DNA of 64,000 bases from Procambarus clarkii (GCF_040958095.1 NC_091195.1:30078772-30142771); one strand, 5' to 3'; shown: positions 48,490 through 59,493, counted from the first letter of the stretch. Notes: generated from the letters alone by a model not told the origin. Translations and numbers: made by a program.

Positions 48490-48651
48490 CTGCAAGTTGT
48501 TTAGCTGATCCTCATAACCTTCGTACTTCCTCTCCATATCTTCCAACTGAGTCAACAAATGGGTTTTGTCCTCCAGTTGTTTATCAAATGATTGGCACAC
48601 CTTCAGGTTCTCCTCCTTCAAGAATGAGATCTCTCTCTTCAGGTCATTTAC
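48490..48651 (-). CDS. HMMR: HMMR-like exon 4 of those visible
   Basis: This is a 162-bp, phase 0-0 exon with acceptor TTTCTTGTAG and donor GTTGGTGC. It encodes 54 residues (226-279), beginning VNDLKREISFLKEENLK and ending YEGYEDQLNNLQ. It is coiled coil throughout. The donor is weaker than the others (GTTGGT rather than GTAAGT). Only about 14 bp into the intron a 50-bp tandem array begins (48070-48475). Confidence 0.8.
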
Positions 48652-49008
48652 CTACAAGAAATTTAATGTTAGTGCAACACAAGACATTTCTTGTAGTTAA
48701 TAATAAACCATCAATAGAGTATAAAAAAAAATCATAGAAATCATCATAGCTTAACCACTGCACTGCGCAAAGCGCCTTTAGGCGCTCTAAGAGTTGTGAG
48801 TTTTGTTTTTTAATTAGACTATATTTTTATGTTTTTTAATGTTTTCATTACTCTGTGTTCTGAAAGGGAAATAGTTGACTTTGGAAACATTTTGACATTA
48901 ACTTTACCTGAGCATTTATGAAAACAACAAAAATATGTCCTTGACAATTGCACCAAGACTTTTTTGCCGAAAATGTGTGAGCAGTGCAGGGGTTAATGTC
49001 ATAGCATA

Positions 49009-49068
49009 GAGGCCTGGTCGACGACCGGGCCGCGGGGACGCTAAGCCCCGGAAGCACCTCAAGGTAGC
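49009..49068 (+). repeat. SINE/LINE tail fragment
   Basis: 'ggcctggtcgacgaccgggc' and 'gacgctaagccccggaagca' stand without the tRNA part. Confidence 0.6.
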
Positions 49069-49069
49069 T

Positions 49070-49875
49070 TTAAGAAAGGGCATCTGGAGAATATGCAAGC
49101 ATTTCAGATAGATTATAATTAAATCAAAGCCACATCTAATCTTTCTTCATATTAACGTGGTAATGAGATTAATAATGGTTCAAACACGTAAAAATTAAAC
49201 AAAGGTCCCCTTAGATAGACAACAGGAATTCCTAATCAATCTCTCAAATTCTTGATGAGATGTTATGAGTCGCTAAGATAATGTTGCTCGCAAATCATCG
49301 CTAGTTTATCATAAATTTTTCCCATAATTAGGCAGGTTTTAGCAATCAAAATTCATCAGTAAGTATTGCAAATGCATTATACATTTGATAATAAGAAACT
49401 CAATTATTTATAGATAATATCATTGATTTAACAACAATTTAACAATTTTATTTGTCATCCTTTTGTATTAAAGATCAGGGAGAATTTTCACTTTCAAGTA
49501 AAATGGGTATCTTGTTACTATTACCTTTTACCACTACTGTACTTATTTATATGAACTAGCATTTTCCACATTAACTCAAAGACGAAATATGGTAACAAGG
49601 TCAAACTTCATTAGATATCAGGAAGCATTGTTTTCCCCCGTGTTCCATGTCAGAATCAACTACTCACGAATAAACAAGCACATCACTCAATAAATGAACA
49701 CTTTAAAACTATGCATATAAATACATGTACGTTACCTCTTGTGTAATGATCATGCAGTGTCAAATTACCATGTTACGTTGAGAAGCATGGGGTCCATCAA
49801 GTCGTCTGTTCACCATGTGGTATTCTGTTGCCAATTACTGTCATTTTCAATTACAGAATTTTCATGTGTAATGTC
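49070..49875. other. AT-rich intron sequence
   Basis: No feature recognised. Confidence 0.4.
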
Positions 49876-50875
49876 AGTACAGTGGTACATTGGTTTATGA
49901 AAGCTCTAGATTACGATTTTTTTGGTACATGACATCAAATGCCTCGTAAAATTTGAATTGGTACACGACGTTTGCCTTGGATTATGATTCATCTGTTGAT
50001 ATCTGTATGGGTGGAGCTAGCACATGGTGCTGCTGGGCGCGGGTGAGGCACTCGGTTTACCAGTGTATCCCACCCAGCAATGACCGTGCTTGAATTCTTT
50101 GTAAAGACATTCATTGTTTATCCTGATCTTTTTGGTTTCTGAAGATAAAAGGTTCTTATTACTGTAACCCTGCGATTATCCGGGATTCAAACATCCGGAA
50201 AACGCCCTTATACGGCCAAAATCGTGATCGGATAAAGTTATCACAATATCCGGCCAAAATGGCCACAGGAACCGGATAAAAGCTGGTTTGGCCGGATGAA
50301 TATTCGGCCATACTGTATTAATCCCGTCTGTGGCTCTAGAAGCATGGTGGAGGAGGGGGTGGGGTGGGTGGGTGGTGTTGGGAGGGTGGGAGGGGTGCGT
50401 CGGGAGGGACCACCTGGGTACAGGAATTACCATTAATTTTAGAACACTTGATCATAGCCAAAAACAAATGAAATAAGTACTAGTAATTATGTAATAACAA
50501 ATAAGTAAGTTTCCTAAAAGCAATGTGCACAGGCTGAAGTTTCCTTCAAAAATATTGTGAGTTTTTTTTCCTCCTGGCGGCCTATGTAACGTGCTATAGC
50601 TGCCCCACCTCAAGTGGACCCGTCCAACACTGGTCAACCCATGTGCGTCCGTCCCTCGTGTTATACAGTGCTGCTCCATTAGTGAAATATTTTTTTTAAA
50701 TAACTTTTTTATTTTCATAGTAACTTTGAGCATTTTTGGCCAAGACTATGTCTGGTAGCAGCATCAATCGTTCTGGAGGTGTTAAGAGGAAGAAGGTTGT
50801 CCTAGCAATTAAAGACAAGTTGTGTGTTGTTCAACCAGTGAGGCGCCACAGGCAAGCAAAGCGCCTTCAACAAGT

Positions 50876-52653
50876 AAGTAAGTAATTATCAAAAGAAGGC
50901 ACCAAACCGGGAAGGCTATGTAGCACCATCAAATACGCAAAATAATCAGAGGGCGCTAAATATCACCAAGGATGCCAATACGAGAACAAAAACGCATAAG
51001 GCGAACGATATCAAAAGTATCCGAGTCACCAAGAATTCTATCGAGGGACAGGTGACCGCGAGGGGCGGTCGGAAAGCAAGACACACGCTCGTCCTGGAAG
51101 TCAGGACATTCAAGAAGGACATGCACGACCGTAAGAGGGACAATGCAACTAGGACAATAAGGAGCAGGGCGGCGCTCCATCAAGTGACCATGGGTTAAGC
51201 GAGTATGGCCAATACGCAACCTCGCCAGAGCTGTTTCCCACCGCCGGTTACGGTGGAAGGAGGACGGCCACGAGGAAACACAACATTTAAGAGTACGTAG
51301 CTTGTTACCAGTAACAGACAACCAAGAAGCCTGCCAACGGGTAAGGACTGAGGAATGGATAACCAGGTAAAAGTCGGAATACGGAATGCCTTTACGAGAG
51401 ATGGGACAAGAGCGGACAGCTTCCTTAGCGGCAGCATCCGCACGCTCATTTAAAGACACGCCAATATGGCTGGGAACCCAACAAAACTCAACCGACTTAA
51501 ATTTACTGTGAACGAGAAACAGCCAATGCTGGATCTCGACATCTACTGGATGAACTGGATTAAAGCACCCGAGAGCCATGAGGGCACTACGAGAGTCAAC
51601 AACAACCACAAAGGAAGACTGACAACGAGAAAGCAGGAGACGAAGAGCATAGAGAATAGCATAAAGTTCCGCTGTAAAGATGCTAGTCTCCGGAGGCAAG
51701 CGACACATATAAGTGCGATCAGGAAAAACAACAGAGTAGCCAACACCGTCCGCTGACTTAGACCCATCGGTGAAGACAGAAACGGAGCGGGAGTGAGAAG
51801 AAAAGTGCTCAAGGAAAAGGCGTTTTAGAACCGTAGGAGGGGTAAAAGCTTTAGTGATACGAGTCAAGGATGTACAAAACCGCGGAAGAGGGACCCTCCA
51901 CGGGGGCAAAGAAGGAACAACACGAGGAGAAACACCAGAAATACGAACGGAAAGAGAATCCTGTAGGCGAGATAACCGGACAGAAAGAGGGAGGTGGTGA
52001 AGAGGAACAGGAACCGCAGGAGGGGTAAAAGTTAAAGCACGACAGAGGCGAGAGGAAGGATGTTGCAAGGACCGCGCAAGATAGCGAAGACAGTAGCGAT
52101 CACGGCGGTCCTGGAGAGACAGGAAGCCAGTGTCAACATACAAGCTAAGGACGGGAGTCGAACGAAAGGCACCAGAACTGAGGCGCAACCCAGTATGGTG
52201 CAAAGCATCAAGACGGCGAAGAGTAGAAGGAGAAGCAGACGAGTAAGCAGGGCAACCATAATCGAGCTTAGACAGGACGAGAGAGGAATGTAAAGCAAGG
52301 AGAGTGCGCCTATCTGCCCCCCAAGAAGTATGGGACAAGACCCGAAGGAGGGTAAGGGCCTTAGAGCACTCAACACGGAGGTAAGAGATATGGGGAGACC
52401 AAGACAAACGAGTGTCAAGGAATAACCCCAAAAGCTTCGCGGAATCTTTGTATTCAAGGGGATGACCATAAAGTGACAAAGAGGGACGAAGAACAACCCG
52501 TTTCCGCGTAAAAGTCATGGCACAAGTCTTAGAAGTAGAGAACTTGAAGCCATGACCTGTGGCCCAAGACGACACGGCATCAATTGCAAGTTGAAGCCGG
52601 CGTTGAAGGAGAGGCGAATCATCACCCTGACAACAAAGGGTAAGATCATCGAC
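50876..52653 (-). mobile_element. I/jockey-type LINE with RNase H, 5'-truncated
   Basis: It is flanked by the 15-bp duplication gcgccttcaacaagt (50861-50875 and 52654-52668) and ends with a ttac-repeat tail on the minus strand. The copy starts at the RT catalytic motif (VDDLTLCC) and runs to the 3' UTR, so about two thirds of the ORF is missing through 5' truncation. Confidence 0.85.
50956..52652 (-). pseudogene. LINE RT C-terminus plus RNase H domain
   Basis: The frame is fully open (about 565 codons) from DDLTLCCQGDDSPLLQRRLQ at the truncation to the natural stop. The RT thumb region (KLLGLFLDTRLSWSPHISYL) comes first. The RNase H domain has VSVFTDGSKSADGVGYS (first Asp), IFTAELYAILYAL (Glu), VVVDSRSALMAL (Asp) and CWVPSHIGVSLNERADAAAK (His, Asp). 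A C-terminal zinc-like CPSCIVPLTVVHVLLEC follows. RNase H places it in the I-like LINEs. It is an intact frame but a dead element because the N-terminal half is absent. Confidence 0.85.
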
Positions 52654-52972
52654 GCGCCTTCAACAAGTGAGGCGCAAGCAAAGCGCCTTCAACAAGTGAG
52701 GCGCAAGCAAAGCGCCTTCAACAAGTGAGGCGCAAGCAAAGCGCCTTCAACAAGTGAGGCGCAAGCAAAGCGCCTTCAACAAGTGAGGCGCAAGCAAAGC
52801 GCCTTCAACAAGTGAGGCGCAAGCAAAGCGCCTTCAACAAGTGAGGCGCAAGCAAAGCGCCTTCAACAAGTGAGGCGCAAGCAAAGCGCCTTCAACAAGT
52901 GAGGCGCAAGCAAAGCGCCTTCAACAAGTGAGGCGCAAGCAAAGCGCCTTCAACAAGTGAGGCTTCAGCAGC
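52654..52972. repeat. 29-bp tandem array, eleven copies
   Basis: Eleven copies start at 52654 and every 29 bp to 52944. The unit begins gcgccttcaacaagtgaggc and ends gcaagcaaa. Copies are identical, so expansion is recent. A first diverged unit is at 50841-50875, on the far side of the LINE. Confidence 0.95.
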
Positions 52973-53399
52973 TGGCAGTCAACACTAACTTTGCTTAATG
53001 AACTGTACAGTAATTTTAAGTGTTAATTTTAGTGTTGTGTTAGTATAGGTTAAGTAAATTGTTAAGAATTCTTAACTTCAAGATGTGTGGCATCAATCAA
53101 GAAGATGAACACCAACAAGGTAAGTTGAGGTTTCTAGTTGAATATTGAATAATTATATGTTGCAAGGCAATTCAAATTATGTTGTTTGTAGTATAAAAGT
53201 AGTTGGAAATTGTCACTTTTGGACTCGTAGGTGAAAAAGTACCATTATTCGAAAAATGTGAAAATCCGGCTGGGGGTCCTTCCCATATAGTCCGGATGAT
53301 CGAGTGGAGACAGCATTTATCACGTCCCAAGAAAGTCAGTGGTAAAGTTCAACCCAAGAAAATAGTTAAGTGCATGACGATTGAATGATTTTTTGTTTT

Positions 53400-53816
53400 T
53401 GTTCTTAGTGAATAAATGTAATGTCTCGCTGACAGCCGCAGCCTCTCCTCGAGACGAAAAGTTTCCCTATTCGGGTTATTTTATCTCGGGTATTTGTTGT
53501 TATCAGCTTTATAAACACTGCAAATTGACTTCCAGATTTATACTGAGCAAGAACAGAGCCAATCCATGACGAACGCATTGAAAGAAACACGAATGAGGGA
53601 AAAGTTAGAGTTTTTGTTAAAAGTATAGAAATGCGAGACTTGTATACAAATATCCCTTTACAGCATTCTATTGCAAAAAAATTCCATACAAAATTGAATG
53701 ACGTAGCACGAAAATTGAGGTCAGAAAGCTAAAAAGGATAAAAACATTTGTTGATGGCGAGTTAGCGCGCACCGCTTGAGGTGTGCAGCGGGTTGCCCAC
53801 TGGGGCAACTAGTGTT
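53400..53816 (+). repeat. piggyBac right-end fragment
   Basis: 'gaatgacgtagcacgaaaat' followed by 'tgaggtcagaaagc' and the end 'gggcaactagtgttaac' parallel the right ends at 4250-4607 and 60660-61015. No left end was found. Confidence 0.5.
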
Positions 53817-54274
53817 AACTATGGTACGTAGGCTGGCTGGTCAGGAATACCACACCTATTATGATGTAGACATATATTTATGTACCGTGTAATTCAGTTA
53901 GAGCTGCCATTACTTAATTATTTGATCCAGTCAATTACCAGTATTATATTATTGTATTACTTAGCAGTTCTAGGCAAATGATTGTGGGTCGAGAGATATA
54001 GAGTTAACTAGGCCTATGGTCGGAAGTGTTGGTACCGGAGCAGGCCGCCTACAGTCAAAAGTACAGCCTGAGAGTCAGTTGTAGTAGGGGTACCAGTGGA
54101 GATTATCAAGTCTGTTCTTTGAGTGCAGGAGTTCAAGTTAACCCTTAAGTTGCGCCACACTTCATATGATGGGTTGAGTGAATTGCTATAAATTGTGCAT
54201 ACCATCATATGATGTATTGGAGTACTACGCAAGATTTAAACGGCCCGCGGATACACAGGGTTCACCTCACCCTG

Positions 54275-55172
54275 TTCACCATGACAATCATCTAAGTTTC
54301 TTATCCTTCGTAAGATAATAGGAAGGATAAGAAACTTAGATGATTGTCATGCCCTTCAAGATGACCTGGACAAAATAAGTATATGAAGCACCACTTGGCA
54401 AATGGAATTTAATGTTAATAAAAATGTAATGTTAATAATAATGTAAATAAATGCCATGTTATGGAATGTGGAATAGGAGAACATAGACCCCACACAACCT
54501 ATATATTATGTGAGAAATCTTTAAAGAAATCTGATAAAGAGATCTAGGGGTGGTTCTAGATGGAAAACTATCACCTGAGGACCACATGAAGAATATTGTG
54601 CGAGGAGCCTATGCCACGCTTTCTATCTACAGAATTTCTTTTAAATACATGGATGGCGATGTACTAAAGAAATTGTCCATGACTTTTGTTAGGCCAAAGC
54701 TAGAATATGCAGCGGTTGTGTGGTGCCCATATCTTAAGAAGCACATCTACAAACTGGAAAAGGTACAAAGACATGCTACTAAGTGGCTCCCAGAACTAAA
54801 GGGCAAGAGCTACGAAGAGAGGTTAGAGGCATTAAATATGCCAAAACTGGAAGACAGAAGAAAAAAAGGTGATATGATCACTACATACAAAATAGTAACA
54901 GGAATTGATAAAATCGATAGGGAAGATTTCCTGAGACCTGGAACTTTAAGAACAAGAGGTCATAGATATAAACTAGCTAAACACAGATGCCGAAGAAATA
55001 TAAGAAAATTCACTTTCGCAAACAGAGTAGTAGACGGTTGGACCAAGATAGATGAGGTGGTGGTGGAGGCCAAGACCGTCAGTAGTTTCAAAGCGTTATA
55101 TGACAAAGAGTGCTGGGAAGACGGGACACCACGAGCGTAGCTCTCATCCTGTAACTACACTTAGGTAATTAC
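54275..55172 (+). mobile_element. LINE family A, 5'-truncated copy with 5' foldback
   Basis: It interrupts element B between 'gggttcacctcacc' and 'cttcatcaaggctcttg', which are contiguous in copy 1. From 54309 it matches the LINE-A RT region after FADD. The C-terminal frame 54550-55140 is open (SPEDHMKNIVRGAYATL, VRPKLEYAAVVWCPYLKKH, SFKALYDKECWEDGTPRA). It ends acttaggtaattac. The first 29 bp are an inverted copy of 54323-54351. Confidence 0.85.
54280..54351. repeat. perfect 29-bp inverted repeat at LINE 5' junction
   Basis: 54280-54308 and 54323-54351 are exact reverse complements around a 14-bp spacer. The right arm and spacer are normal LINE sequence; the left arm is the added inverted copy. 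Confidence 0.95.
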
Positions 55173-55964
55173 CTTCATCAAGGCTCTTGTAGACAGACGC
55201 CATTTAAAAAAAAATCGTGGGCGAAATTCCCAGATGTGAGGGCCTCAGTATTGAGTGAGCAACCAAGCCTGACACATGCAGCATGAGCTCACAGCACTGC
55301 TGTTCAGCTTGTGACCACAGCATCGCCTTAAAATGCCAAAATATACATATTCATGCTATTATTTAGCGATTATATTATTACAGCAGACCCCTGATTGGGA
55401 TAAAAATGACCAGGATTCTGATAATAGCAGGATTGTTGTGATAATTAGCGCTGTAGTGGGAGGAGTAATCTTGGTGGGGAGGGAGGTAGCATTGTCTGCT
55501 GACTGTGTGACCACCTTTTACTGTGGACTTACTATACCAGCTTAGTTGTTCGCTATGGTGAACAAAATATGCAGATACTTATATATAACATCTGTACAGT
55601 ATATAAAAGCAAAAACAGTATAATGGGAGGAGAATGGTGGCGAGTCAGGTGAGGTGAGGGAGGGAGGGAGTGGCAGCCAGTGGCGGGCTGCCACTGCCAC
55701 TCAGCATACCAACTTAGTGGTTCATTATGGTGAACACAAATGTAGATACAGTACTTATATATAACGTGTATATACAGTGTAATAACAGCAAAAGGAGTGT
55801 GGGGGAGAAGCCATTTTGGTGATGGGTGTGGCAACATCTGCATGATTTGTCATGTTGGTAGGGGTGGCCACTATGCTCTTTGGGCATTATACCGGCTTAG
55901 TTGAACAGTTACGGTGAACTAAACATGTAGATACTTATATATAACGTCTGTATATAGGGTAATA

Positions 55965-56335
55965 CAACCCGTTCTTGCAAATTTAATAAGTCAATATTGA
56001 CTTATTAGTTGCGTGCATAGGTGACATACTAAACATAATAGTTTCCCTTGAAAAGCTTCATAGAAAACACCGACCTTACCTAACCTACTTAGTATGTTAA
56101 AATAAGCATCTTATAGCTTCGTAATTACAATTGTTACTTAACCTATTATAGGTATAGGTTAGGTAATAATTGTAATTACGAAGCAATAAGATGCATATAT
56201 TAACATACTAAGTAGGTTAGGTAAGGTCGGTGTTTTCTATGAAGCTTTTCAAGGTAAACTATTATGTTAAGTATGTCACCTATGCACATATTTAATAAGT
56301 CAATATTGACTTATTAAATTTGCGAGAACGGGTTG
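55965..56335. mobile_element. 371-bp foldback (near-perfect palindromic) element
   Basis: Ends caacccgtt and aacgggttg. The two ~180-bp arms are almost perfect reverse complements centred at 56150 ('aacctattataggtataggtt'). Each arm also contains the 22-bp palindrome formed by aataagtcaat and its complement (55985-56006, 56294-56315). There is no coding capacity. It interrupts a subrepeat of element B, which resumes 'acaccacaaacagtattgtt'. Confidence 0.9.
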
Positions 56336-57350
56336 CAACATAACACCACAAACAGTATTGTTGGGGTGAAATATTTAGTGCGTCTGACCTTGAATGTGTG
56401 AGGGAAGCAGCTGCCACCTGTGTGTAGCGACGTCTCTATAGTGCCTGAACTAACTATTTCAACTTAGTTGTACAGTTGTGGTGAACAAATCATGTAGATA
56501 CATATATATAACATCTGTATATAGTGAATAAAAGCAAAAACAGTATTGTGGGAAGAGAATGTGGGCGAGTCAGGTGAGTTGAGGGAGGGAGGGAGGAAGT
56601 AGCAGCCAGTGGCGGGCTGCCACTGGCTGGCACTGCTACTCAGCATGCCAACTTAGTGGTTCGTTATAGTGAACACGAATGTAGATACTTATATATAATG
56701 TCTATATATTGAATAAAAGCAAAAACAGTATGGTGGGAGGAGAATGTGGGCAAGTGAGGTGTTAAGGGAGTGAGTGGCAGTGAGTGGCAGGCTGGTGTGT
56801 GGCGGTCACTCCTCGTTGCTTTTTGACTCATAATACCAACTTAGTGGTTCGTTATGGTGAACAAAACATGCAGATACTTATATATAACCTGTGTATATAG
56901 TGTAATAACCGACAAAGTATTTGTTCACTGTCTGATGAACATAATTGAATCAACAATATGCACACCATATTTTTGAGTATAGTGATGATTCACTCATTTT
57001 ATTATATAAATATATTACTACACACTATTGAATAATATTACAGCAAAAAAAAAACTACGAAAAATCAATCAGAGACATTGAAATAATTAGGTAATTATCT
57101 CTTTGTGGCCAAGCCTGCCTGACAGCTGGGAGCAACAGACCGTCTGGGACGCACGTCGAGTCAGCGCCTTTTTTTTTTTTTTGCCAGACTTCGCCGCCCT
57201 ATAGCTGGCAATATATGCCACTTATGATTTTTTTTATTATTTTTCCCATGATAAGAGAACACAAATTAACAGGTTTAATAGAATTTTTTTTTTTTGGTAT
57301 GTGCCTGTGGGTGACAAATGCTAATTAGCCCTGAGCATCACAAGGGTTAA

Positions 57351-57949
57351 GTAAATATGGTTAAGTTGGGAAACTGGTTTCAGTTCATCAGGTGCTTCAT
57401 ATGTGATTCCTAGTGAAGAGTGAGTTAGCCATTTTTTTTAATTTGCTTGAGTTAACCTGACATTGGTCCAGTATTCAGGACCAGTCACATTTCCATAACC
57501 TTAAGTGTAGTATGAATGTATTTGTATGTTGTACCTCATTATATTACTAGTGAATACACTAATAAGTGTCTCATTCTCCTCCAGCCATTATCCTTGTGCA
57601 CTGGAGATTTTTGGGATATTTCCAAGCTATTCAGCAGCCAGCACCAGCTCAGAAGCCGCTGAAGCAAACACAGAAGCAGCGAGCACCAGCAAAGCTGATG
57701 CAAACATCTAAGAACATCGTGTGAGGAGTGTACAGTTAGAATAAATGTTAAATTTAAGTACATGGTGTTAGTGTTCAAATTAAGGTTGCAGTACAGAAAT
57801 TTTAGTGTAAAATAGGTTTCAAACTGTATTGTAGTACTCAACATACAGCAGAATTACTTAACACAGTGCTAACGGCATAATATAGTATGTATTTACTGTA
57901 CACCATTCACAGCTCCATGAGACTTCAAGATGGACAGAACTCCAACAAT
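57351..57949. other. intron sequence, no firm feature
   Basis: A short plus-strand frame (57590-57711; SAASTSSEAAEANTEAASTS then a stop) is low complexity and unassigned. Confidence 0.4.
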
Positions 57950-58204
57950 AAGGTTATCTATCTTGAGGTTATCTTGAGATGATTTTGGGGCTTTAGTGTC
58001 CCCGCGGCCCGGTCCTCGACCAGGCCTCCACCCCCAGGAAACAGCCTGTGACAGCTGACTAGCACCCAGGTACCTATTTACTGCTAGGTAACAGGGGCAT
58101 AGGGTGAAAAACTCTGCCCATTGTTTCTCGCCGTCGCCCGGGATCGAACCCGGGACCACAGGATCACAAGTCCCGCGTGCTGTCCACTCGGCCGACCAGC
58201 TCCC
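57950..58204 (-). mobile_element. tRNA-derived SINE, well preserved
   Basis: The minus strand starts GGGAGCTGGTCGGCCGAGTG. The A-box TGGTCGGCCGAGTGG lies at 58184-58198 and the B-box GGGTTCGATCCC at 58140-58151, in cloverleaf-like spacing (RNA polymerase III promoter). A body and the tail 'ggcctggtcgaggaccgggc' follow. It is not a functional tRNA because no 3' acceptor match follows the T arm. Confidence 0.85.
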
Positions 58205-58618
58205 TAACAAATGGTAAATGCTCTCTCCCTAAAGGTAAATAACAAATGTAACAGTATTTTTTAGTAGAGTAGTAATATATAGGTACAGTATGTAATATGC
58301 TAATGCATTTTTATTGTGTACAAGAAAGAAAAAAAAGAAGACTGACTCCCACGCCTCCTGAAGGTCACCTCTTACAACGAATTCAACACTCCAACATACT
58401 GGGGTTGGTCCCATATAGTACGGTGAAACGAGGTTGTACTGTACAGTATTGTCACGTAAATGATAAACTGAAATGTGATATTTTTAGTGTTTTAGAGGCT
58501 CTCCGACCTCATGAATGAGGGAATTGTGTATCAATGAAAGGTACAAAGCCAGGGAGACTATGTAGCACTATCATCACAATTGTGGTAATGATGTATATAA
58601 AGAGATTAAGAAACTTAC

Positions 58619-58888
58619 AACTCTTTCATCATTGGCAACTTTATCTTCCGATTCCTTAAGATGATTTTCAAGATCGCCAATTCTTGACCTGAGGGTCACA
58701 CGCTCTTCCTCCATCTCCCGCTCCAGTGTAGATGCTTCAAGATGTAGCTTATTAATGGCATCCTCTTTAGATTCCACGGTCTTTTCTAAATTGTCTCGCA
58801 GAGTTGTCAGGTGCAACTTCTCCTCGCGCAATGCCTCTATACACTGCTGCATCTCTTCAACCGCTTGTGACTTTTTCCGCATATCAAT
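58619..58888 (-). CDS. HMMR: HMMR-like exon 3 of those visible (coiled coil)
   Basis: This is a 270-bp, phase 0-0 exon with acceptor TTCCGTTAG and donor GTAAGTTTC. It encodes 90 residues (136-225), starting IDMRKKSQAVEEMQQCIEAL and ending ESEDKVANDERV. The segment is a continuous charged coiled coil with regular leucines (EKLHLTTLRDNLEKTV, STLEREMEEERVTL). It is only 456 bp from the previous exon, the shortest intron here. Plain BLAST-type similarity of such a segment would hit many coiled-coil proteins, so its identity depends on the gene model. Confidence 0.8.
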
Positions 58889-59344
58889 CTAACGGAAGAA
58901 ATATGTTAATATACAAAGACTAGATTAAAGACGACACAAGGTCAGTTACCTGACAACAGTAGAAACTAAAGGTACCTTTGCATAATCCATCACACCACTT
59001 TTGGCACATTTAATTCCTTGTTACATTCTGAGTGACCTACTTTAATTTGAAGGTCGTGTCATGTGCTCCTTCCATCCCACAAAGTCCAGTTACATCTTGC
59101 ATTCAAAATCTCTAAAAGTTCATAAGTTTTCGCTAGCAAATAAGCAAGAATGTTATGGGTGAGGTCAAGTGTACATTTTACCACTCGTACTAATTCTTAA
59201 ACAATGTTACAACAACAGTTCCATAATGATTGCTAAATGTGAACTTCAATTCTGTAATATACAGTATTAAATTCTATAAACCCTATCAATAAACTGAAAA
59301 CATCATTAAATATTCTGTATTAATATCTGGTAATTTAAATATAC

Positions 59345-59493
59345 CTTGAGCTGTGTTATCTGAATGCAAAAGCCGGAATTTGATGTTTGCAAACTAGTCA
59401 GATCCTTCTGTGCGGTTGCTGCCGCTTCCTGTGCCAGTCGCACCTCTCTTTCCAGTCGGTCTTCAAGGTCACGATTCTCTGCCTCCTCACAAG
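59345..59493 (-). CDS. HMMR: HMMR-like exon 2 of those visible
   Basis: This 149-bp exon lies between a GTTTAAG acceptor and a GTATATTT donor. Its two leading bases (CT) join the single G left by the previous exon to form an alanine codon, and it ends in phase 0. It gives residues 86-135, beginning ACEEAENRDLEDRLERE and ending FCIQITQLK. Coiled-coil character continues with a less charged stretch (LTSLQTSNSGFC). No start codon is needed because it is internal. The exact phase match with the flanking exons is the main support. Confidence 0.8.

Larger units (their letters stand above)
50165..53315 (+). mobile_element. inner Tigger-like element with 29-bp array and LINE insert
   Basis: 50750-50860 reads MSGSSINRSGGVKRKKVVLA then IKDKLCVVQ, like the N-terminal helix-turn-helix start of Tigger transposases. 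Instead of the transposase core it contains a 29-bp tandem array, into which an RNase H LINE was inserted. No DDE domain remains. Confidence 0.5.
49880..53390 (+). mobile_element. Tigger-like element split by a second Tigger-like element
   Basis: The left end at 49880-50160 ('cagtggtacattggtttatg', 'gtttaccagtgtatcccacc') matches the Tigger at 26009. Its coding start (SRPKKVSGKVQPKK, 53325-53388) reappears only after a 3.15-kb block. That block has its own ends, 'ccctgcgattatccggg' at ~50168 and the complement of 'ccactcgatcatccggac' at ~53305, and its own start MSGSSINRSGGVKRKK at 50750. Confidence 0.55.
54138..57350. mobile_element. TTAA element B, copy 2, inverted and enlarged
   Basis: TTAA at 54138-54141 and 57347-57350. 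The left tip TTAACCCTTAAGTTGCGCC and the right tip match 3412 and 1831 of copy 1 in reverse. Shared internals include 'tttaaacggcccgcggatac', the ~180-bp 'ttatatataa' subrepeats, and 'cgtctgggacgcacg'. It carries two secondary insertions: a LINE family-A fragment and a 371-bp foldback. Confidence 0.85.

Noticed and set aside
57526..57711. Possible short gene (AST/EA-rich tail)
   Set aside because: Low-complexity, no ATG in a convincing context, no splice partner or family match.
58130..58204. tRNA gene on the minus strand
   Set aside because: A- and B-boxes are good, but no acceptor stem closes after the T arm and a SINE body follows.
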